Both the position numbers and the translations under genes were made by a program. Shown here one piece after another: positions 49,355 to 54,359 of a stretch of DNA of 54,359 bases. Where the stretch lies: assembly GCA_003241685.1 (NCBI GenBank), contig QFPJ01000017.1, forward strand, positions 1-54,359. The letters are read 5' to 3'. Positions within the stretch are counted from its first letter, which is position 1. Each line of letters begins with the position of its first letter. The notes beneath the pieces are model-generated. The model was not told where the DNA came from. It saw only the letters and a program-made list of their open reading frames with translations, and did not search any database. The stretch is from Sphingopyxis macrogoltabida. GTDB taxonomy: Bacteria; Pseudomonadota; Alphaproteobacteria; Sphingomonadales; Sphingomonadaceae.

Positions 49355-50738
49355 GCGCAGCCTTGCCGAACGGATCGGCTTGATCGTCGAATATCTGTTC
49401 ATGCTCGGCATTATCGTCGCGCTTGGACACATGACATGGTATTTCATCGAATATGGCTATTTACGCCAGCCTTTCTTCTATGAACCCTCGGGCACGTGGA
49501 TGGACTGGTTCGCACTGTCGCGATACGCGCATATCAAAGGCGCGTATGATGTCGAACTGACAATTTATCCCCCGTTGTCTTTCGTCTTCATGAAGATATT
49601 CAGTATTTCCCAATGCTATCATGATAATTTCGGCGAAGAAGTCCGCGAGTGCGACTGGTTGGGGATGGCATTTGTCTGTTTCACTTATGTTTGCGCGGTC
49701 GTTCTGACATTTTGGCACTTCTACAAGTTCGATAAGCGAACCTTCCTGCCGCGCGCCTTCGCGATCGCATTCGGTTTTCCGATGCTGTACGGGTTCGAAC
49801 GCGGCAACCTGGTTATTATCGCGTTTATCTTTTATGTGCTCGCTTTTGGTTATCTGTTGAAATCGGCGCGCCTTCGCTGGATTTGCGCTGGGTTCGTGAT
49901 CAATCTGAAGGTTTATATGATTGCGCCGGTTATGGCGCTGCTCGTTCGTCGTCGCTGGGTCCAGGTCGAGGCTATCCTGATATCCACACTGGTCATCTAT
50001 GTTCTGAGCTGGCTCATATTGGGTGAGGGAAGCCCGGCGCAGATCGTCGGCAATATTACATATTATTCGTCGGGCTTCGGCGCGCAGCGGATTCTCGACC
50101 TGTGGTATTCGTCCAGCCTTATCCCGCTTCGCACGTTGATGGAGAGCGAAGTCCCGATCTATGCCGCGCTGTCGTCGGAACAGGTCGAATATGTCCGGCT
50201 GTTCGCGATCAGCTACACTTATCTGGCTCAGGGCCTGGTGCTGTTGGCGCTCGCTGCCACCTGGCTGAGACCTGAAGTGGTCCCGCCTTCGCGACTTCTT
50301 TTCTTCGGTGCAATCTTTGCCCTGTCGAGCAGCGAAGCCGGGGGATACACCGGCATATTTCTGCTCTTTTCGATATATATGGAACGGTGGAAGGGAATTG
50401 CGCGGCCCGCGGCGATCGTCCTCGCCTATATCATATGTATTCCCGACGATATCATCATCCCGCTGGGTATGCCGCCGCTCATCCGCGACAGTTTTCTTGG
50501 TAATCGCGAGGTCGCCGCTTATCTGGGGATCGGCCCGCTGTCGATTTTCCGCCCGATCCTGATGTTCACGATCACGATCCTGCTCGCTTCCTTCACCATC
50601 CGCCAGGTTTGGGTCGATATCCGTCAGCAGGGATGGAAGGATCGCTGGCGTTATCGACGTGACCTTCCGTTGTTTCCGGGTGTCCTCCGCCCCCGACCCG
50701 CGACGGCCGCCGGCGGCGAGTCCAAGGTCGATGGCTGA
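49347..50738 (+). CDS. GT87-like polytopic glycosyltransferase
   Basis: The product is 463 aa with roughly 10-12 membrane helices. It resembles the GT87/DUF2029 polyprenyl-phosphate-dependent glycosyltransferases; the loop after the first helix (SGTWMDWFALSRYAH...) holds the acidic and aromatic residues where the catalytic Asp usually lies. It is a good candidate for the transferase that uses the lipid-linked sugar made by the two genes upstream. The first part has lower GC than the surrounding genes. It overlaps both neighbours by 8 nt. Confidence 0.75.
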   Translation: MTERSLAERIGLIVEYLFMLGIIVALGHMTWYFIEYGYLRQPFFYEPSGTWMDWFALSRYAHIKGAYDVELTIYPPLSFVFMKIFSISQCYHDNFGEEVRECDWLGMAFVCFTYVCAVVLTFWHFYKFDKRTFLPRAFAIAFGFPMLYGFERGNLVIIAFIFYVLAFGYLLKSARLRWICAGFVINLKVYMIAPVMALLVRRRWVQVEAILISTLVIYVLSWLILGEGSPAQIVGNITYYSSGFGAQRILDLWYSSSLIPLRTLMESEVPIYAALSSEQVEYVRLFAISYTYLAQGLVLLALAATWLRPEVVPPSRLLFFGAIFALSSSEAGGYTGIFLLFSIYMERWKGIARPAAIVLAYIICIPDDIIIPLGMPPLIRDSFLGNREVAAYLGIGPLSIFRPILMFTITILLASFTIRQVWVDIRQQGWKDRWRYRRDLPLFPGVLRPRPATAAGGESKVDG

Positions 50739-52410
50739 CGCGTCAGGCGCGCCGGCGCAGCCGGGCGAAGCGGCTTCCGATCCGCAAACCCACCGTCGCT
50801 TCGCGCTCAGCCGGGCCGGCCTGATCCTCCTCGCTCTGCTGGTCATCGCGTTCCTGCTGCGCCTGCGCACGATTGCGTTCGGGCTGCCGGCGCTCAACGA
50901 TCCCGACGAGCTGATGTTCGAACTGGGAGCGGTGCGGATGTTGGGGAACGGGACGATGAACCCCGGCTGGTTCGGTCATCCCGCCACGACGACGATCTAT
51001 GTTCTCGCCCTGGCCGACATCCTCGTCTTTGCGGGCGGATATGTCACCGGGCATATCGCGTCGCCGGCGCATTTCGCCGAACTGGTCTATGGCGACCCGA
51101 CCTGGGTGATCCTGCCCGGGCGGATTGCCATGGCGCTGTTCGCGATCGGGACGCTGGTGCTGCTGTACCGGCTGGCCCGCCGTCTGTTCGGGCCGGCGGC
51201 GGCGCTGGTCGCGGTCGCCTTGCTCGTCGTCAGTCCGCTGCACATCACCCTGTCGCAGCTGATCCGGTCGGACATGATGGCGTCGGTCTTCATGCTGCTG
51301 ACGATGTTCGCGGCGATCGGTTATGCCGAGAAGGGCGACCGGCGCAGCCTGATCCTGGCGGCGCTGTGGGTCGGGCTGGCGATGGCGACCAAATGGCCGT
51401 TCGGCATGTCCGCGCTCGCCTTCGCGGGCGCCGTCGCGCTGCGCTGGCGGGACGGCAAGATCGGCGTCGCGTCGGCGATCGGTGCGCTGGCGGTGATGGC
51501 GGCGCTGACCCTCGTCTTCTTTCTGCTGACGACGCCTTATATCATCCTCGATCATCAGACCGTGGCGAAGAATCTGAGCGGCGAGAGCCAGATCAAGCAT
51601 CTGGGCGCGACCGGCGGCGCGCCGTGGGAGAATGGCTGGTTCTACCTGCGCGTCGCGCTGGTGAATGCGCTGGGCCTGCCGACGCTGGCGCTCGCGCTTT
51701 ATGGCGCGTGGCGCGCACGCAGCGAGCGGCTGTTCTGGTGGATCGTTGCGCCGGTCGGTATCACTTTCTTTCTGGTGCTGACGCTGCAGACGCTGATGTG
51801 GGAACGCTGGGCGCTGCCGCTGCTGTTCCCGATCGCGATGCTGGCGGGGCTGGGCTTCGTCGATATATTGCGCCGCATCGCGCGTCGTCCGGTGGCGGGC
51901 GCCGCGGGCGCGGCGATGCTGGCGCTGATGCTGGTCCCATCCGTGCTCGGGCTGATGTCCGACGACCGCGAGCGCGCAACCGACACGCGGCAGATCGCGG
52001 CCGACTGGGCACGCCGCAACATTCCCGCGGGGCAGGACATCATGCTGGAGCATTTCGCCTTCGACATGCTGCCCGATCCCTGGGGGCTCTATTTCCCTGT
52101 CGGCGAAGTGGGGTGCATCGATACGCGCGCGCTGCTTCAGGGGCGCGTGCGCTATGACGTGATCGACGACATGCGTAACGGGCGTTCGAACGTCGATTAC
52201 GGCACGATGGCGCCGCACCAGCGCGGCACCTGCGATCCCGACTATGCGATCCTGACGCAATATGAGCGCTACCGCGCCGAGCGTGCCGACTTTCCGGTCG
52301 AATATGCCGCGTACCGCGAACTGCTGGCAAAGGGCAGGGTGGTCGCGACCGTCACGCCGGTGAAGGGCCGCGTCGGCGGACCGGCGATCACCATCGTCCG
52401 CTTTCGCTAA
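50731..52410 (+). CDS. GT39/ArnT-like polytopic glycosyltransferase
   Basis: The product is 559 aa. About ten membrane helices are followed by a periplasmic C-terminal domain from residue 420. The first loop contains NDPDELMFELGAVRM, where the DPDE acidic pair is typical of the GT39/PMT-ArnT glycosyltransferase superfamily. It would transfer a sugar from a polyprenyl carrier onto a lipid, glycan or protein in the periplasm. ATGGCTGA shared with the preceding stop couples translation. It is convergent with a diguanylate cyclase gene, 6 nt away. Confidence 0.85.
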   Translation: MADASGAPAQPGEAASDPQTHRRFALSRAGLILLALLVIAFLLRLRTIAFGLPALNDPDELMFELGAVRMLGNGTMNPGWFGHPATTTIYVLALADILVFAGGYVTGHIASPAHFAELVYGDPTWVILPGRIAMALFAIGTLVLLYRLARRLFGPAAALVAVALLVVSPLHITLSQLIRSDMMASVFMLLTMFAAIGYAEKGDRRSLILAALWVGLAMATKWPFGMSALAFAGAVALRWRDGKIGVASAIGALAVMAALTLVFFLLTTPYIILDHQTVAKNLSGESQIKHLGATGGAPWENGWFYLRVALVNALGLPTLALALYGAWRARSERLFWWIVAPVGITFFLVLTLQTLMWERWALPLLFPIAMLAGLGFVDILRRIARRPVAGAAGAAMLALMLVPSVLGLMSDDRERATDTRQIAADWARRNIPAGQDIMLEHFAFDMLPDPWGLYFPVGEVGCIDTRALLQGRVRYDVIDDMRNGRSNVDYGTMAPHQRGTCDPDYAILTQYERYRAERADFPVEYAAYRELLAKGRVVATVTPVKGRVGGPAITIVRFR

Positions 52411-52416
52411 GGCCGT

Positions 52417-53547
52417 TCAGGCGAGTTCGATGCGGTTGCGTCCGGCTTCCTTCGCGCGATAGAGCGCCTCGTCGGCGGCCTTGAGCGCCGCGCGGGCGTC
52501 GCCATAGCCGAAGACGTCGGCAACCCCGCCGGAAAATGTGATCTGGCCGAAAGGCTGATCGGTCTTGCGGTTGATCAGGCGGCGGTTCGCCAGCGCCTCG
52601 CGCGCGTCGTCAAGCCGCTTGGCCGCCTCGCTGGGGGCCAGGCCGCGGAACAGCATGACGAATTCCTCGCCGCCGTGGCGCGCGACGTGGCAATGATCGT
52701 TGGATATGTGCGCGAGCGTGTCGGCGATCAGCTTGATCACGCGGTCGCCGGCTTCATGGCCATGTACGTCGTTGACCTTCTTGAACTCGTCGATGTCGCA
52801 GAAGGCGACGGTCAGCGGTTCGCAGGTCGCGCGTGCCTCGGCATAATGGCGATCCAGCAATTGTTCGAACGCGCGGCGGTTGGGCAGGCCGGTCAGATAG
52901 TCGACCTCCGCATCGCGCTTGGCACGGGCAAGGTTGCGGCGCAGCGCCTTCACCTCATCCTCGCTGCGGCGCATCTCGTCCTCCGCCCGGCGCGTGCGTT
53001 CCAGCATGACGCGCGCCAGATCGGCGAGACTGGACATGATCTGTCCGGTCTTTTCGACCTGTTCGAGATCGCTGACATGCTGTTCGAGCTTGATGCCATA
53101 GTCGGTGGTGACGCTGCGCGCCGCCTTGGTCTGGGTATGGAAGGTTTCGAGGTTCGATTCGAGCCGCGCGATCAGGCGGTCGAGATCGGCGCGTTCGGCC
53201 GCGTCGCCATATTCCTTGGCAACGTCATCGAGCCATTGCTGGGTCACGCCGTCGGCCGTTTCGGCGCGCAGCGCGATCTGGCGCGCCAGCCGCGGGTTCG
53301 CGCCGGAAAAAGCGCCGTGCGCCACCAGCAGGTTGGCGGGCGATACATCAAGATCGTTATCGATCAGGAAGGACAGGATTTTTGCGGCAAGTTCCTGCCG
53401 CTCCTGCCGTGCGATTTCGCGCGTCATCCGCGCGTCGCCCGGCAAATCTCGTTCCCCGGCCAGGGATCGGTCGCGTCCACCGCCCAATCCCAGCCATCCA
53501 AGGAGCCGCCCGACCGGCTCGTTCGATGAAGTTGCATTTGTGGTCAT
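52417..53547 (-). CDS. diguanylate cyclase (GGDEF)
   Basis: The product is 376 aa. A coiled-coil N-terminal half (about 50-215) precedes a GGDEF domain with YLTGLPNRRAFEQLLD, FCDIDEFKKVND and ARHGGEEFVMLF (catalytic GGEEF). No RxxD inhibitory site is seen five residues before the motif. No membrane helix is obvious, so it is cytoplasmic, and the N-terminal part is a likely signal-input region of unknown ligand. It makes c-di-GMP. The ATG at 53547 is preferred; GTG 53565 is possible. Confidence 0.92.
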   Translation of the reverse strand: MTTNATSSNEPVGRLLGWLGLGGGRDRSLAGERDLPGDARMTREIARQERQELAAKILSFLIDNDLDVSPANLLVAHGAFSGANPRLARQIALRAETADGVTQQWLDDVAKEYGDAAERADLDRLIARLESNLETFHTQTKAARSVTTDYGIKLEQHVSDLEQVEKTGQIMSSLADLARVMLERTRRAEDEMRRSEDEVKALRRNLARAKRDAEVDYLTGLPNRRAFEQLLDRHYAEARATCEPLTVAFCDIDEFKKVNDVHGHEAGDRVIKLIADTLAHISNDHCHVARHGGEEFVMLFRGLAPSEAAKRLDDAREALANRRLINRKTDQPFGQITFSGGVADVFGYGDARAALKAADEALYRAKEAGRNRIELA

Positions 53548-53613
53548 GCGACCATTAACGAACACCCGCGTCCATCATTAAGGCCGCACGCCCTGTTTTA
53601 AAGGCGGCCATGG

Positions 53614-54195
53614 TCAATCGGCGAGCGCGGCCTTGAAAATATTCCGAAAATAGGCGCGGCATTGGTCGATACGATCCTGTTCGGGCACGATTTCGGTGTT
53701 CATCACCGTGCGCATGACGGTGATGCCCATCAGGATCGCGAGTAGCATATCGGCTTTCATCGGCTCGCCGCCGGGCCCCATCAACCGCGTCATCGGCTCC
53801 AGAACGTCGTTCCGTACCATGTCCTGAATGATTTCCCCGGCCTTGGGGGAGGCGGCGGACCGCAGGATGATGACGAACATTTCCATGCGTTGGACCCGAT
53901 CGACTTCGTCATCCTCCAGTACCATCCGGGCCAGGAAGTCGGGAAACTCGTCCAGACTTTTGGGTTCCTGAAAGATGCTCGGCTCTTTGTCCTTGCTGAC
54001 GACTTCGCCGAACAGGCCTTCCTTGCCGCCGAAATAGCGACTGATCAACGCAACATCGACCCCGGCATCGCCCGCAATATCGCGCAAACCGACACTGTCA
54101 TAACTTTCGCGCAGAAAGCGTTGGCGCGCCGATGCCAAAATCGCCGCGCGAGTCGCGACAGCATCGCGTTTTCGAGTAGAAGCAGTCCTCGCCAT
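53614..54195 (-). CDS. TetR family transcriptional regulator
   Basis: The product is 193 aa. The N-terminal helix-turn-helix is typical TetR: AILASARQRFLRESYDSVGLRDIAGDAGVDVALISRYFGGKEGLF split by a short turn. The C-terminal two thirds form a ligand-binding helical domain with no recognised inducer. It is transcribed away from a gene starting at the window end, and a spaced half-site repeat lies between them, which supports local autoregulation. Confidence 0.92.
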   Translation of the reverse strand: MARTASTRKRDAVATRAAILASARQRFLRESYDSVGLRDIAGDAGVDVALISRYFGGKEGLFGEVVSKDKEPSIFQEPKSLDEFPDFLARMVLEDDEVDRVQRMEMFVIILRSAASPKAGEIIQDMVRNDVLEPMTRLMGPGGEPMKADMLLAILMGITVMRTVMNTEIVPEQDRIDQCRAYFRNIFKAALAD

Positions 54196-54226
54196 GGTGA
54201 GCGATCTAGGGGGTTTTCGCGATAAA

Positions 54227-54253
54227 TCAACATCTGTTGACTTATTTGTTGAC
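54227..54253. promoter_or_regulatory. TetR operator candidate with TGTTGA half-sites
   Basis: The sequence tcaacatctgttga (54227-54240) has inverted half-sites TCAACA and TGTTGA separated by two bases. A further direct TGTTGAC copy follows 12 bp later (54247-54253). The site is about 30 bp upstream of the tetR start codon and also precedes the divergent gene. It fits the binding of a dimeric TetR repressor. Confidence 0.6.
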
Positions 54254-54273
54254 GCAGATTAGTTGGCGATTCT

Positions 54274-54317
54274 CGGCACCGCGCGGCTCCCTCCCCCCTC
54301 CCTGCCGCGCGGTGCCG
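54274..54317. repeat. 13-bp perfect hairpin with pyrimidine loop
   Basis: The arms cggcaccgcgcgg (54274-54286) and ccgcgcggtgccg (54305-54317) are exact complements; the 18-nt loop is ctccctcccccctccctg. It lies in the leader of the divergent gene, ending 30 nt before its start codon, and could block or regulate its translation or transcription. Confidence 0.7.
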
Positions 54318-54347
54318 GACCGTCACATAGAAAAAAGACATAAACCC

Positions 54348-54359
54348 ATGACCTTGCGC
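54348..54359 (+). CDS. start of a divergent gene, truncated by window end
   Basis: Only ATG ACC TTG CGC is visible. It is placed as an ATG with no strong ribosome site upstream (aaaaaaga). Its position divergent from a TetR gene suggests it is the regulated target; nothing can be said about its product. Confidence 0.3.

Noticed and set aside
53582..53609. Possible terminator downstream of tetR (ggccgc/gcggcc)
   Set aside because: There are only six pairs across a 16-nt loop and no T-run.
1..54359. CRISPR arrays, tRNA, rRNA, prophage or transposase genes
   Set aside because: No regularly spaced direct repeats with spacers, no cloverleaf-like sequences, and no integrase or transposase motifs were found on either strand.

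Overview
The window is a high-GC stretch of a bacterial chromosome, most likely an alphaproteobacterium of the Sphingomonadales (Sphingopyxis/Sphingomonas-like). Three things point there. The order rpmF-plsX-fabH-ihfA-merR and pyrE-pdxJ-acpS-lepB, and the block ctaC-ctaD-ctaB-small ORF-ctaG-ctaE-DUF983-surf1-thrC, are typical of that group. GTG and TTG starts and overlapping stop/start codons are frequent. Several short palindromic repeat families of the kind scattered through sphingomonad genomes are present. No rRNA, tRNA, CRISPR array, transposase or phage gene was seen.

Layout. 0.1-2.5 kb: a secreted unknown protein, a membrane-anchored aspartic protease, an MBL-fold hydrolase and a MAPEG protein. 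2.8-5.9 kb: ribosomal protein L32 with phospholipid/fatty-acid initiation (plsX, fabH), then ihfA and a MerR regulator. 5.9-9.2 kb (minus): a SixA-type phosphatase and an Fe-S DinG/Rad3-type helicase. 9.5-12.2 kb: a PilZ protein, class I lysyl-tRNA synthetase and a short asparaginase-like protein. 12.3-14.5 kb: a compact RiPP operon with a secreted Cys-rich repeat precursor, a DUF692/MNIO enzyme and a DUF2063 partner, resembling bufferin-type metal-buffering systems but with NSCKG-type motifs. 14.5-22.1 kb: a desaturase, a membrane GGDEF-EAL-PilZ protein, an exported amidohydrolase, an RcnB-like repeat protein, an orphan 2Fe-2S subunit and a class II aldolase. 22.3-27.4 kb: rpsU, an FKBP isomerase, an AI-2E-family permease and lepB-acpS-pdxJ-pyrE.

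27.6-34.1 kb is the aa3-type cytochrome c oxidase operon: structural subunits I, II and III, heme O synthase, the copper chaperone CtaG and Surf1. A strong hairpin terminator lies inside the first codons of the DUF983 gene. thrC, a methyltransferase and a PRC-barrel protein follow.

37.4-52.4 kb is a surface-polysaccharide island on the plus strand. rfbFGH make CDP-4-keto-3,6-dideoxyglucose. An HpcH/HpaI-like aldolase, a ThDP enzyme of the acetolactate-synthase type, a HAD phosphatase and an NAD(P)-dependent reductase/epimerase follow in overlapping order, and together suggest a carbon-branched 3,6-dideoxysugar. Then come an outer-membrane export (OPX) protein, a kinase-less chain-length (PCP) protein and a GtrB-GtrA-GT87-GT39-like run of lipid-linked glycosylation genes. 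The window closes with a diguanylate cyclase, a TetR regulator and a divergent promoter region with a clear operator-like repeat and a 13-bp perfect hairpin.

The best candidates for follow-up are the NSCKG-repeat MNIO operon, the putative branched-sugar pathway, the terminator embedded in a coding sequence in the oxidase operon, and the RcnB-like protein carrying six tandem EF-hand-loop-like repeats.
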